This document shows positions 46,774-57,853 of a stretch of 64,000 nt of DNA, piece after piece (within the stretch, counting starts at the first letter, position 1; each line of letters begins with the position of its first letter). The notes under the pieces are model-generated. The model ran no database searches. It had not been told where the DNA came from and was given only the letters and a program-made list of their open reading frames with translations. Source of the stretch: Apium graveolens (lineage: Eukaryota > Streptophyta > Magnoliopsida > Apiales > Apiaceae); the NCBI RefSeq assembly GCF_009905375.1, contig NC_133653.1, forward strand, positions 94,848,609 through 94,912,608, in the 5' to 3' direction. A program made the position numbers and the translations under genes.

Positions 46774-47789
46774 TTACAAATCAAGAAAGTAACTGGCAGA
46801 TCTCATGTCTTTCATGTGAAATTTCTTGCACAAAACAGTCTTCAATGCCTTGATAGAGGTTTCAGAATTTCCTGTGATGAGGATGTCATCCACATACTCC
46901 AAGATGATAGTGAGGGAGTTGCCAGCATTGTGTGTGAATAGACTGTAGTCATTCTTTGACTGAGAGTAGCCTGATTCTTTCAGTGTAACTGCTAGTTTTG
47001 AGAACCACAATCTAGGTGCATGTCTGAGCCCATACAAGGCCTTCTTCAGCCTGCAGACAAGGTTGCCTACAACATTTAATTTATTTTTCCCATCTTGAGC
47101 TAAGATTCTACTCCCAAAACCTGTATAACCTTCAGGAAGCTTCATGTATACTGTTTCTTCTAATTCTCCATGTAAGAATGCATTTTTAACATCCAATTGA
47201 TACATATTCCAATCTTGCATTGCAGCAACTGCAAATAGTGCTCTAACAGTTGCCATCTTGGCAACCGGAGCAAATGTTTGATGTAATGCACACCATACTT
47301 CTGTTTGCATCCCAAAATCACCAGCCTTGCTTTACGCCTTTTAATGGTTCCATCTGGATGATACTTTATTTTAAACAACCATTTGCATCATATTGTTGTC
47401 TTGTTAGCTGGCAATGGAACAATATCCCATGTATCATTTTCTTCAAGAGCATTCAGTTCTTCATTCATTGCAGCTTGCCAATGAGGGTGTATCACAGCAT
47501 TACTGAATTTCAAGGGATCAGGTGTCTTGGCAATAGCTGCTAACAAACATGTGAACTCAGGTGCAACATAGTGATCTGTCACAGCAGCAATGTTTACAGT
47601 AGGCCTACTAATGTAGTCTTGGAGCCATGCTGGTTGTTTACTAACCCTTGCTGATCTTCTAAGTGTTATTTCCTCAGGTGGAGAAGCATCATTTTGAGGA
47701 GAGGTCTGCAATTCATTATCCTCATGATCCTGAATTTCAGGTTCCATTTCTGGATCTTCACTATATGATGTCAAGTTTTGAGCTGGCAT
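46774..47789 (-). pseudogene. pol: Element D linker and reverse transcriptase
   Basis: 47789-47388 encodes the acidic linker and RT start (LRRSARVSKQPAWLQDY, HWQAAMNEELNALEENDTWD). 47378-47160 and 47310-46774 continue in two overlapping frames with MYQLDVKNAFLHGELEETVY, KALYGLRHAPRLWFSK and the active site LEYVDDILITGN. The frame changes near 47280, and a stop at 46774-46776 ends it just before the final RT strand. RNase H is truncated. Confidence 0.8.
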
Positions 47790-47909
47790 TTACATAGGCA
47801 GAGGGTGAAGATAAGAGTCATCAGCATTGTTCATGGGAAATATATTTTCATTGAAGATGACATCCCTTGAGACCAACACAGTATAATCCATGAGATTCAA
47901 CAATCTGAA

Positions 47910-48566
47910 TCATTTTTGATCAGGAGGATAACCAAGGAAGACACAAGGGATTCCTCTTGGTGAGAATTTGTCCTTGGAAGGTTTTTGGTTGTAAGCAAAG
48001 GCAAGGCATCCAAAGGCTTTCAACTCATCATAGGTAGGCTGCTCATTGTATAATGCTTCATAAGGGGTTTTGAAGTTCAAGACTGAACTAGGCAATCTAT
48101 TAATGATGTAGACTGCTGTCAACACACAGTCACCCCAGTAGCTCAGATTCACACCAGATTGAAACTTTAAACTCCTTGCAACTTCCAGAACATGCCTATG
48201 CTTCCTTTCAACTCTTGCATTTTGCTGTGGTCTATAAGCACATGACTTTTCATGCTTAATTCCTTTATCAGCAAAGTATGTTTTGCAGGCCTTATCATCA
48301 AATTCCAAGGCATTGTCTGACCTTACAGTTTTGACAGAACGTGCAAACTTATTTGACACATAGTTTAAGAATGCAGTCAAGGTTTTCAGGTAGTCAAATT
48401 TCTTTTCTATCAGGTATACCCAAGTCATCCTGGTGCAATCATCCACTAGAGTCAAGAAATACCTAAACTTTCCCTTAGTGACTACCTTGTAGGGGCCCCA
48501 TATATCAGTGTGTAAGAGGTCAAAGGCCATCTTAGCATGAGAGTTGCTCATTGAATAATGCTTCAT
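47910..48566 (-). pseudogene. pol: Element D integrase
   Basis: 218 codons: catalytic Asp in FDLLHTDIWGPY, Asp in VRSDNALEFDDK and Glu in NARVERKHRHVLEVAR, so the DDE triad is present. It then runs through the copia-type C-terminus ([33 protein letters not shown]). Usual NG before the last motif is NA. The N-terminal zinc region is missing because a duplicated segment and an inverted gag piece follow at 48546. Confidence 0.82.
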
Positions 48567-48661
48567 AAGGGGTTTTGAAGTTCAAGACTGAACTAGGCAA
48601 TCTATTAATAATGTAGTCTGCTGTCAACACACAGTCACCCCAATAGCTCAGATTCACACCA
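48546..48661 (-). repeat. 116-bp direct duplicate of element D integrase sequence
   Basis: Aligns with 48041-48156 in the same orientation with only a few differences. It is placed upstream of the integrase start, where it cannot be functional, and abuts gag-like sequence of opposite polarity at 48662. Confidence 0.88.
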
Positions 48662-49181
48662 ATGGGACACCTGTAACAATCTGGTACTTTCTTGGCTTCA
48701 TAACAACCTTTCTGATTCCATCAAAAAATCGGTTTTGTTCATTAACAATGTTGCTGAGATTTGGAAACAACTAGAAAAAAGGTTTTCCCTAATTAACGGC
48801 TCACGGAAATACAAACTCACTCGAGATTTGTATGCTCTCAAACAAAATGGAGCTAGTGTTAACGATTACTTCACATCGATGAGTGCCTTGTGGGAAGAAA
48901 TTGAAGCTATGCATACCCTTCCCATTGTCACAACAACCACAGATGATGTTATAGCCTTGCTGAAAGCCATTGAACGCCTAAAAGAAGAGATAAGACTTTT
49001 TCAGTTCTTGAACGGTCTTGATGAGCAATACGGACCTCAGAGGAGCCAGCTTTTGATGATGCATCCTCTTCCCTCTGTTGAAACTGTATGCTCAGTCATC
49101 CAACAGGAAGAATCTCAAAAAGATGTTCTTACCTCTACAGCTACTCCAGATCTTGAAATGGCTGCTATGTACAGTAAATAT
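48662..49181 (+). pseudogene. gag: Copia gag fragment (UBN2-type), plus strand
   Basis: A frame at 48735-49184 (149 codons as bounded; similarity begins upstream at about 48680) shows a copia gag core: VAEIWKQLEKRFSLINGSRKYKLTRD written in pieces, ALKQNGASVNDYFTSMSALWEE, FLNGLDEQYGPQRSQLL, LPSVETVCSVIQQEE. Polarity is opposite to element D pol next to it, so either D was scrambled by an inversion or this is a different element. It ends at the LTR start at 49182. Confidence 0.7.
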
Positions 49182-50850
49182 TGAAAGGAATATATCCTAA
49201 GTCCAATAATGTATAAGGATTTAGGAATAACTTTTATGTAATCTGTTTTGATTTCATTGATATTAATAAAAGACTTGTTTTGTTTTTATTACGGGCTTTA
49301 TCTATTTAAGTGTTTAAATAAGATATACCATAGTTTAGAGTAAAGTTTTTTATGGATTATGATGAGATCATAATAGTGAGACCTAAAAAGATGATAGCTC
49401 TAAACTTAAATAGTTCCTGGTCATAGGATTACTAACTGGTAATTAATAATCCGCAAAGATCGGTACATACTATGCTTGCTTCATTATGAAGGATGTCTGT
49501 TCTCATAGACATTTGTGGTGACACTATAGCTAGTATGTAGGTGCTTATTATAGAATAAGTTCACTGAACATGACTCGTACAGCTGAACAACTGATGGAGT
49601 TCACTCACGTGTCAGCAGTTGTTTACATAGTGATAGTTGTACAAGTATCCTTAGACTTGAGGTCATCATAGTCATCTTGTGTACACTGAACTATGCTTTG
49701 GTTTAGTTCTTAGTCTCCAGGGACAATTATTAGGGCTCTTCTGGGTATAGGAATTTGTACACGAAGATAGTGTATGATCAATAAAGGATCTACCCCTTCC
49801 ATTGAAGGAAGCGAATGTTCAAGGCTGATCCACTTATGTTAGTTCAGGAATCTCTGGCCAGAGTGAATGAAATTAGAAAGGAGTTTCTAATTTGCATAGA
49901 ACTACGCATAGTAAATGGTAAGCAAGTGATTGAATTAGATAGGCTTGACACGAGATCCATGCCGTGTATTTAATCAGGACATTGTAGGGTAGAAGGAGTT
50001 TATTGTACGGTAACTATTCACTGAATAGGTTCTTGGTATTCTAAGCAGTGAATTCATATTATCCGGATAGTCGCGATATGCTGAGAAGTATCCCTCACGA
50101 TGTAGAATAAATGTGATTAATTAATTAATCATATTTAATAAATTAGAGAATTTATATAAATAATGATAAAATAGTTTTATTATTATTTATTTCTACTATC
50201 GGCTTAATATTGAACCTACAGGGTCACACCATAAAAAGAGAATGATTTAATGGTGGAGGAATTAATTAATAATGGCTGATAATTATTTATTTATGAAATA
50301 AATAATTAATTGGCAAATTTAATAATTGATTAAATGAGATTTAATTGATTATAAATTAATTAAGAAAAGTTCTTAATATTATTAATTAAAGGATTTAATT
50401 TTTGGAAATTAAATCAAGAGAGAGAATTATTTCTAAAGTGTTTAGAAAAAGGATTAATAATTAAAAGGTATTTTAATTATTAATGAGAATAATAAATGGG
50501 ATAATAATAATAATATTTATGGGAAAATTTCAGCTGAAAATTTTGCCTATAAATACACTATTATAGACCCTATTTTCATTCTAACACTAGAACCCCAAAA
50601 CCCAAAAAGTTTGGAAAACCCAATTATCTCCACCTCCTTCCTCCTCCTTAACATCGTTTTCTTGGTGGATACCGGTGGAGTGCTTCACACTTGAGGAGCA
50701 ACTGCTAAGGATCTCTGATCGTTGTCTCCGAATTATTTTAAAGGTTAGATTCGATCCCTCGAATTTTTATTCATGATCTGTATGCTTTTAATTGGATTTT
50801 ATATGTGTAAAAGTGTTTTGACATGCCCCCGCTGCGTTTAAAATCCAATA
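49182..50850 (+). repeat. 5' LTR of copia element F
   Basis: About 1.67 kb begins TGAAAGGAATAT in the gag fragment and ends ATCCAATA one base before an exact PBS. A TATAAATA box lies at 50548-50555. Length and style suggest an Angela/TAR-like or Tork-like copia, but no coding part survives to test this. The ends are not a clean TG...CA, so the boundary is uncertain by a few bases. Confidence 0.7.
50548..50555 (+). promoter_or_regulatory. Putative TATA box of element F LTR
   Basis: TATAAATA about 300 bases before the PBS, with a pyrimidine-rich stretch (CCTCCTTCCTCC) downstream. A reasonable promoter position for this LTR. Confidence 0.5.
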
Positions 50851-50851
50851 A

Positions 50852-50863
50852 TGGTATCAGAGC
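50852..50863 (+). other. Primer-binding site of element F
   Basis: TGGTATCAGAGC, exact initiator tRNA-Met complement. Confidence 0.9.
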
Positions 50864-51601
50864 ATAGGTTGTATGCATATAGATCTGTGGTAAAAAATTC
50901 AGAATTTTATATGCTTGTATGAATTAATTATGATTTTTACAAGTTATATCATGGATTAATTTTGTTTGATGAGAAACCGTTTCTCAGAATAATTTTGAGT
51001 ATTGATCTGGGTTCTACAAGTGTTGTAGATCGTCTGGGTATTTTTTTCATAATTTTAGGATGTATAGATTTTTTATTATGAATTTTTGAAGTTCTTGTAA
51101 TTAAAATTCATAATTAAATAAATCATATATATATATATAAATTGTTTATAAGTATGTATATATATTTGTACAACATCTGTATGTTGTCTGTTGATGCTGT
51201 TGGCACGGAGAAGGACTGTCAGTACGGCGGCACGCAGATCGAGGAAGAAGTGACGGCTGCTGCAGAAAAACAAAAAAAAAATATAATAGGGGTGTAACGC
51301 ATTCTGGGAATGCGTTACACACCTGTAACACATTCACGGAATGCGTTACACCCTTAAATGGCTTAAAAGGTGTGTAACGCATCACCGGAATGCGTTACAG
51401 GGCTTGTAACGCGTTCCTGTAATGCGTTACAGCCCGTCTGTTGATTTTAAAATTGATTTTCTGGGAGTTTCGTAACTCCGTTTTGGGCGTGCAATATACC
51501 GTTGGATTCGTTTTTCTGAGACGGATCTAATGGAGTGATCAATTTTAGTTTATATAAAAGTTTTGAACTGTTTATATTCCATGAAGTATTTTAATGTTGT
51601 T
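50864..51601 (+). other. Untranslated leader of element F with hairpin cluster
   Basis: About 740 bases follow the PBS without a sense ORF. The only notable structure is the four-hairpin cluster at 51294-51430; an A-run and a TA-rich stretch precede it. The leader is cut at 51601 by partial Athila sequence, so gag of F is not present here. DNA after 61824 may be its continuation. Confidence 0.55.
51294..51430. repeat. Cluster of four 25-bp inverted repeats (hairpins)
   Basis: Four 25-bp palindromes occupy 51294-51318, 51325-51349, 51374-51398 and 51406-51430. All begin GTAAC and end AATGCGTTAC or GAATGCGTTAC. The first is perfect (11-bp arms, 3-base loop); the others have one or two mismatches and different loops. 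Start-to-start spacing is 31, 49 and 32 bases. In RNA they would form a row of stable stem-loops; in DNA they are repeated palindromic sites. Confidence 0.9.
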
Positions 51602-51863
51602 TAGTGCCCGGCTTGATTTCAAAGGTGTTAGCTTGAATAGCCGGATGAAGGATGCTTGACTGAATGTCATCAATTTTAGGCCGAGAAAAATCCATAAGAG
51701 CTGGATCAGCTTGAACAATACGATCTCCCATGTTTACTGGTTCTTTCTGCTCAGTTCCTGAATCCGAATCCTCAAAATCTAACTTCTCCGGAGTATCAAG
51801 AACTTCGTCTTTCTCCTCAGCTGTATCTAAGGTCCTCTTGCGAGCACGAGAACGAGTTTGCAT
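51602..51863 (-). pseudogene. gag: Athila gag N-terminal fragment
   Basis: Start at 51863, MQTRSRARKRTLDTAEEKDE, identical to the gag start at 60223 but for one or two residues (I/V). It matches for 87 residues to EIKPGT, then runs into unrelated DNA. A truncated duplicate. Confidence 0.88.
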
Positions 51864-51980
51864 AAACGCTTGCTAAAGTACCTGAAACACAACCGAAAAG
51901 AGTAATTAACTACTACGTCCTAATCACTGAGTCCTAATGACCAATGATGGTAAGTACATAAACTAAACAAATACGCCGAG

Positions 51981-51998
51981 TCCCCGGCAGCGGCGCCA
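51981..51998 (-). other. Athila primer-binding site, duplicate copy
   Basis: The reverse complement is TGGCGCCGCTGCCGGGGA, complementary to the 3' end of plant tRNA-Asp, the usual Athila primer. It lies six bases from the LTR at 52005. Confidence 0.85.
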
Positions 51999-52004
51999 AA
52001 AACT

Positions 52005-53437
52005 TGTTAGGGCGAAATCACGCACTAATATTCACGCAAGTATACGCGTTCGCAAGTAATATAGAATACTTTCTAGTTCGTTCCCTCAGAGACTCAGACT
52101 AAGTTATTGTCTAATTAAACTCACTCACCAATGTATGATTACTTCTCAATGTTAAGATAACACTTAAAATTGTTGATTAAATATTAACTATAATTAACTA
52201 CTTAATTAACCACTTAACTAACTCTTCAATTTATCAATAATAAAACACTCATGAGATCACAACTTCATTATTACTTCCTTCTATAGCCATTGTTATTACC
52301 TTTAGCATGTGACAGTGATGACATTAATCGAATAACACGAAACTGATAAAAGCCAACTTTCATTGTACTAATACCATTCTACCAAGCATCCACAATTAAG
52401 ATAGAAGTTGAATAGTCATCAATTATGTTGAGTTCCTATATGTCTACAGAAATTGACAACACAACGATTTAAGCACAAGTTATTCCTTTTGATTACATAG
52501 GGCAAATAAAACTGTTAGAGTTACCCACTAATCATGCACAACGTACATGAACCTATGCTAGCATGGCAAGTTCTAAATCTCAAGATCCACTGTCGCTTCA
52601 CAAGAGATTAACACCCTATCTTATATGTTCGCGACGCACATAAGACGAATACGCACAACCAATACTAGATATCATGTAATCATCACACACTAAAGTATTA
52701 AACAATTAACTAAAGAATTCCATAATAAATCCGTTGCAACCCCATGATCACGATTAGCCCATAATAGAACTTATCGCCATCATGGGTTCATATGAAATCA
52801 TGATAAACAACACAAGAAAATAATAACTAAACTAATTATATTAAAACAGAGTACGTCACAAGAGTAAATAAGTCAAAGCAAGAAAACTAGCATCCAACGT
52901 TACAACGAAACAAGAATCACAAGAAAATATGCTTCCCCTTCGCTGCAGTGTGCTAAATCGGTCTTCTTCCTTATCTCCTTCGCTCCTTGCGTAAAACACA
53001 ATCTAAAACATAATATCCTTTTTATTCTCTATGAAAACGTCTCAAATCTACTTATATAATAGTCCTACAAAACTCAGATTACATAGAAGTTGGAAGCCAA
53101 ACAGAAGTAGAAGTCTAAAATAATTCAGCTTTTTCCCCGACCCTGCGCGCAAGGCTGCTGCGCGGCCGCTCAGCATTGCTGCGCGGGCGCGCAGGACCCT
53201 ACTGGAAAAATTCCAGGTTTGCTCCGTTTCTTCGCCGTAATCTGCCCGTTCTTTTCCTCTCTCAATGGTGAACACATGCCAAGGCTTATTCTTGATGATT
53301 CCTCCTCCGAAATGCAACTAATACCCTGAAATGCATAAACACTAGAAAAACGCATCAAATACACAAAATACTTGATTTCAAGACACCAATTTAAGCCTTT
53401 TTAAGACGTTCTAAGTGGTTTAAAATGCCACTTATCA
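52005..53437 (-). repeat. 3' LTR of Athila element E
   Basis: Coding-strand ends are TGATAAGTGG...CTAACA. It pairs with 60365-61824. A TATATAAG box lies on minus at 53051-53058, and a GC-rich self-complementary block at about 53145-53195 contains a GCGGCCGC site. The right edge is followed by a polypurine tract. Confidence 0.92.
53051..53058 (-). promoter_or_regulatory. Putative TATA box of Athila LTR
   Basis: TATATAAG on the minus strand, just downstream of the GC-rich block. The same sequence occurs in the 5' LTR near 61409-61416. Confidence 0.45.
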
Positions 53438-53453
53438 CACCCCCAAACTTAAA
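53438..53453 (-). other. Athila polypurine tract
   Basis: On the minus strand TTTAAGTTTGGGGGTG directly precedes the 3' LTR. The identical 16 bases occur again at 54517-54532. Confidence 0.8.
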
Positions 53454-54580
53454 TCGATGCTTGTCCTCAAGCGTCACAGACTCAAAACAAATAAAAATAT
53501 GCATGAATGCAATCTATATGAAAATGCAACGATCCCCCTTACTACAATTAACCAACCAAATTGTCACGTCTCAACGAATGCAGTTAGACACTAAAGATCA
53601 ATAAACTCATGCAAACGGACATACAGCCAGAAACGTGGTGTGTGCAAATGCTTAACAGATATGCTTCGGAACTAGACCAATTACTATGACTAGACTATCC
53701 TCAAGGCAATCCTACGATTATACAAAGAATAAAAATTCTAGGCACAAAGTGATATACAACACTATAAGAACTCTGGAGCTTACTACGGAATCGTGCTTTT
53801 TATTTACAACTCAAATGCTTATTTGACCGTGCAATGAGTGAGGTCCACAAAAGACTTATACAATGGTATCCATGTAACGAGCGTTAGGTTAGCGGATCCC
53901 AGACTCTAAAAGCCTTAGGTCACTAGGCACAAAGTCCCCTAAGAACTTAATAACTCGAATACCAAAGAGCCCACTCTTGATCAATTATGCAAATTTTTTT
54001 TTTCTTTTCTGAGCAAGTGCGTTTCGCTCCATCTTGCTCAACCCTAGACTACTCGCATAACATGCGAGCCGGCTACTAGCCATTTGACGCCTAGCCACAA
54101 CTAGCAACAAATTCCATTTTTACTCCATTTTTTTTCTTTTTCATGCCTTTACCACTAAGAACCTATTATCAAATTCTAAGCATAATAAATAGATTATCCT
54201 CGAAAATAATCAGATCATAACAACAATCTAGCCCTTAAGCATTCTCTAAGACTTAGTGTAAATACAAGTGCTTCTAGCATGCATATCAACCTACACAACT
54301 TAATATCACTTTAATGCTATCACTACACTCGCATCAATATCACAATTCAGTCAATAAATCATTGCAAAAGGGATCATGGTATATGCATGAGCTATATGAT
54401 ATGACAAACAAATAAAGCTATATAAAAAAAACTATATGGCAAAAATTATGCAACTATATGAACTAACTATCATGAATATGCAGCTATATGACACACACAA
54501 AATATTCCTTAACTACCACCCCCAAACTTAAAATCTTCACTGTCCCCAGTGAAGGTAATAGAAAGGAACATAGGGTATAC
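53454..54580. other. Athila 3' non-coding region
   Basis: About 1.1 kb lies between the pol stop and the PPT, without a sense ORF. This is where some Athila elements keep an env-like gene; none is recognisable here. It contains T-runs near 53998 and 54130 and a second PPT-like 16-mer at 54517-54532. Confidence 0.6.
54517..54532 (-). other. Second polypurine-tract-like copy in Athila
   Basis: Exact 16-base match to the PPT at 53438-53453, located ~50 bases after the pol stop and ~1.08 kb upstream of the true PPT. It could act as an additional plus-strand primer site. Confidence 0.6.
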
Positions 54581-57500
54581 CTACTCGGAGTCATCATCAT
54601 CATCACCCTCAGTGGGTGGAGTATCAGGCGGCGGGTATGCAGAGTCCTCACCAAAAACTGGCCACTGGATATCAGCTCCAAGGCCTCGAAAAGCAATCCC
54701 TAACGCAAGAGTGAGCTCCTGAGCAAACCTGCTCTGCGTCTCATACATGGCATCCATCCGCCGTGAAAGCCTCCTATACTGGGTATCACCCATCCCAGCA
54801 CCCTCCTGAGCTCTCGAAAAACCAGCCTCACCACGCCCTGGCCTAGCCATAGTAGCACCTCGTGCTGGACGTCCTCCTGGAAGACGATAACCCAGCCCAT
54901 GCTCCTCATAGTAGTGCTTCAACCGCTGACCGTTAACCTTGAATGCTTGGTCCGAATCATTCTCAAAAATTTCCACCGCTCCATGTGGAAACACAGTTTT
55001 GACAATAAAAGGTCCAGACCACCTTGATTTCAACTTCCCAGGAAAAAGTCGGAGCCGAGAGTTGAATAACAGAACTTGTTGCCCTGGCACAAATAACTTA
55101 GGATGTAGCTTCCTATCGTGCCACCTCTTCACCTTTTCCTTATACATTTTGTTATTCTCGTACGCTTGAAGTCGAAATTCATCAAGTTCATTAAGCTGAA
55201 GCATTCTTTTCTTACCAGCTGCATCTAAATCCAGGTTCAATTTCTTCAGTGCCCAGTAGGCCTTATGCTCAAGCTCCGCCGGTAGATGACATCCCTTACC
55301 GTACACCAATTGAAACGGTGACATCCCAAGTGGAGTTTTGTATGCTGTTCTGTAAGCCCAAACAGCTTCATCGAGCTTTAAAGACCAATCCTTCCTTGAC
55401 GGACAAACAACCTTCTCTAGAATGCGCTTTATCTCTCTGTTAGACACTTCCGCTTGACCATTTGTTTGCGGATGATAGGCAGTAGCTACTCGATGATTCA
55501 CATTATAACGCTGCATCATAGAAGTGAACTTACGGTTGCAAAAATGCGATCCTTCATCACTTATGATTACCCGAGGCGTTCCAAACCTTGTGAAAATTTG
55601 CTTATGAAGAAAATTTAGTACTACCTTTGCATCATTTGTCGGTAAAGCTTTAACTTCGACCCATTTTGAGACATAATCGACTGCCAGCAAGATGTACTGA
55701 TTATTGCAAGACGAGATAAAAGGCCCCATGAAATCGATTCCCCACACATCAAAGACCTCGACTTCAAGCATCACATTTAATGGCATCTCATCCTTCCTTG
55801 ACAAATTTCCCACTCTTTGGCAACGATCACACCTTAAAACAAACTGATGAGCATCCTTGAACAAAGTAGGCCAGAAAAAACCTGCTTGCAGAATACGAGC
55901 TGCCGTCTTCTCACCTCCATAGTGTCCACCATAAACCGTGGAATGGCAGTCTCGTAATATCCCCTCCGTCTCACAGAACGGGATACATCTCCTGATGATT
56001 TGGTCAGCTCCCTGTCTAAACAAATATGGTTCATCCCACATATACCACTTCACCTCATGCAGAAACTTCTTCTTTTGAGCGGATGTCAAATTAAGCGGCA
56101 TTATATTGCTGACAAGATAGTTTACAATATCTGCAAACCATGGTTCTTCCTCCTGAATTGCAAACAACTGCTCATCCGGAAAAGATTCATTGATTAACGT
56201 CCTATCTTGTGAAGTAGAATCGGGATTCTCCAAACTAGAGAGATGGTCAGCTACTTGATTCTCGGTAGCTTTTCTATCTTTGATCTCTAACTCAAATTCT
56301 TGAAGTAAAAGCACCCAACGAATGAGTCTCGGCTTCGAATCCTTCTTAGAAACCAGATAGCGAATAGCTGCATGATCAGTGAATACTGTCACTTTCGTAC
56401 CAAGCAGATAAGATTGAAATTTCTCAAAGCCAACGACTATAGCCAAAAGCTCCTTCTCAGTAGTGGTGTAGTTCAATTGGGCCCCATTTAAAGTCTTACT
56501 CGCATAGTAGACCACATGGAAGAGATTTTTCTTGCGCTGTCCCAGAACTGCACCTACCGCATAGTCACTCGCATCACACATCATCTCAAACGGTTCTGTC
56601 CAATCTGGTGCTGTAATAACTGGTGCCGTGATCAAACTCTCCTTGAGAGTCTCGAATGCTGCCAAACATTCATCATCAAAGTTGAAAGGCACATCTTTCT
56701 CAAGTAAATTGCACAACGGCTTAGATATCTTTGAAAAGTCCTTGATGAATCGCTGATAAAAACCCGCATGACCGAGAAAACTAGGGATTCCTTTCACCGA
56801 ATTAGGTGGGGGAAGATTTTCAATGACTCCCACCTTGGCCTTGTCCACCTCCAGACCTTTGCTAGAGACCTTATGCCCAAGGATAATGCCTTCACGCACC
56901 ATAAAATGACATTTCTCCCAATTAAGCACCAAATTAGTTTCCACGCATCTTTTGAGTACGGCACGCAGATTATTCAAACATTCATCATATGAGTGTCCAA
57001 AGACGGAGAAGTCATCCATGAACACTTCGACGTTATTTCCAATCATGTCAGAGAATATAGGCATCATACATCTCTGAAAGGTGGCCGGGGCGCCACATAA
57101 CCCAAACGAAACTCTACGAAAAGCAAATGTGCCAAATGGACAAGTGAAGGTAGTCTTTTCCTGATCCTCTGGTGCAATACAAATCTGATTATACCCGGAA
57201 TAACCATCTAGAAGACAAAAATACTCATGTCCCGCCAATCTGTCAAGCATTTGATCAATGAATGGGAGAGGGAAGTGATCCTTCCTTGTGGCTTTATTCA
57301 ATTTTCTATAATCCATGCATACTCTCCATCCTGTAACTGTTCGAGTAGGGATGAGCTCATTCTTTTCATTTACAACCATAGTGATACCTCCTTTCTTAGG
57401 TACACATTGCACGGGGCTCACCCACGAGCTGTCAAAAATAGGATAAATGATGCCTGCATCTAGCCATTTCAGAATTTCTTTCTTCACCACCTCCTTCATG

Positions 57501-57757
57501 ATCGGGTTCAGTCTTCGCTGCTGTTCCACAGTTGGCTTACTACCTTTCTCTAACAGAATTTTATGCATACAATATGAAGGACTTATCCCCTTGATGTCTG
57601 CTATGGTCCATCCTATAGCCGATTTGAATTCTCTCAAAATCCTTAAGAGCTTGTCTTCCTCACTACCTGAAAGGTCAGCTGAAATAATAACAGGTAACGT
57701 AGATGAATCACCTAAAAAAGCATACCTCAAGTGTTCAGGTAATGGTTTGAGCTCCAA
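54581..57757 (-). CDS. pol: Athila pol: RT, RNase H and integrase (1058 codons open)
   Basis: Long intact frame. RT occupies residues ~60-330: [44 protein letters not shown] (catalytic Asp), [12 protein letters not shown] (catalytic DD). RNase H ~380-490: [39 protein letters not shown]. Integrase ~560-850: HHCC finger ([14 protein letters not shown] ... CDRCQRVG), DDE at DFMGPF, SDEGSHF and [11 protein letters not shown], then [16 protein letters not shown]. The end is an acidic tail. It is in frame with the upstream pieces; it is the 3' part of one gag-pol ORF and has no start of its own. Confidence 0.92.
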   Translation of the reverse strand: MELKPLPEHLRYAFLGDSSTLPVIISADLSGSEEDKLLRILREFKSAIGWTIADIKGISPSYCMHKILLEKGSKPTVEQQRRLNPIMKEVVKKEILKWLDAGIIYPIFDSSWVSPVQCVPKKGGITMVVNEKNELIPTRTVTGWRVCMDYRKLNKATRKDHFPLPFIDQMLDRLAGHEYFCLLDGYSGYNQICIAPEDQEKTTFTCPFGTFAFRRVSFGLCGAPATFQRCMMPIFSDMIGNNVEVFMDDFSVFGHSYDECLNNLRAVLKRCVETNLVLNWEKCHFMVREGIILGHKVSSKGLEVDKAKVGVIENLPPPNSVKGIPSFLGHAGFYQRFIKDFSKISKPLCNLLEKDVPFNFDDECLAAFETLKESLITAPVITAPDWTEPFEMMCDASDYAVGAVLGQRKKNLFHVVYYASKTLNGAQLNYTTTEKELLAIVVGFEKFQSYLLGTKVTVFTDHAAIRYLVSKKDSKPRLIRWVLLLQEFELEIKDRKATENQVADHLSSLENPDSTSQDRTLINESFPDEQLFAIQEEEPWFADIVNYLVSNIMPLNLTSAQKKKFLHEVKWYMWDEPYLFRQGADQIIRRCIPFCETEGILRDCHSTVYGGHYGGEKTAARILQAGFFWPTLFKDAHQFVLRCDRCQRVGNLSRKDEMPLNVMLEVEVFDVWGIDFMGPFISSCNNQYILLAVDYVSKWVEVKALPTNDAKVVLNFLHKQIFTRFGTPRVIISDEGSHFCNRKFTSMMQRYNVNHRVATAYHPQTNGQAEVSNREIKRILEKVVCPSRKDWSLKLDEAVWAYRTAYKTPLGMSPFQLVYGKGCHLPAELEHKAYWALKKLNLDLDAAGKKRMLQLNELDEFRLQAYENNKMYKEKVKRWHDRKLHPKLFVPGQQVLLFNSRLRLFPGKLKSRWSGPFIVKTVFPHGAVEIFENDSDQAFKVNGQRLKHYYEEHGLGYRLPGGRPARGATMARPGRGEAGFSRAQEGAGMGDTQYRRLSRRMDAMYETQSRFAQELTLALGIAFRGLGADIQWPVFGEDSAYPPPDTPPTEGDDDDDSE

Positions 57758-57853
57758 GGTAGGTGCTTCCTCTATTGATGGTTTGAGCTTCCCTTCAGCA
57801 TTCTTAAGGTCAGAAGTACCAAGAGATTCAAATGGTATGTCGAGCTTTCGCTT

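Larger units (their letters stand above)
46605..48661 (-). mobile_element. Element D: copia pol fragment, minus strand
   Basis: Integrase and RT of a different copia lineage run right to left and end abruptly in the RNase H start near 46605, where the C2 ORF is cut. No LTR of its own is present. A 116-bp piece of its integrase (48041-48156) is repeated directly at 48546-48661. RT features (RLVILGCKQKYG, VAAMQDWNMYQLDVKNAFLHG) suggest an Ale/Retrofit-like lineage, but this is uncertain. Confidence 0.75.
51602..52004 (-). mobile_element. Partial second internal domain of Athila element E
   Basis: This is almost identical to 59965-60364. It contains the Athila PBS and leader plus the first ~87 gag codons and then ends abruptly. 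It lies on the outer side of the element's 3' LTR, so the element has a tandem LTR-internal-LTR-internal(partial) structure. Confidence 0.85.

Noticed and set aside
51076..51385. Minus-strand ORFs spanning the hairpin cluster
   Set aside because: They are antisense to the leader of element F, with composition driven by the palindromes and TA repeats; no domain.
53048..53364. Minus-strand ORFs in the Athila LTR (also near 61408-61751)
   Set aside because: They fall in U3/R of the LTR across the GC-rich block, overlap each other in two frames and match no domain.
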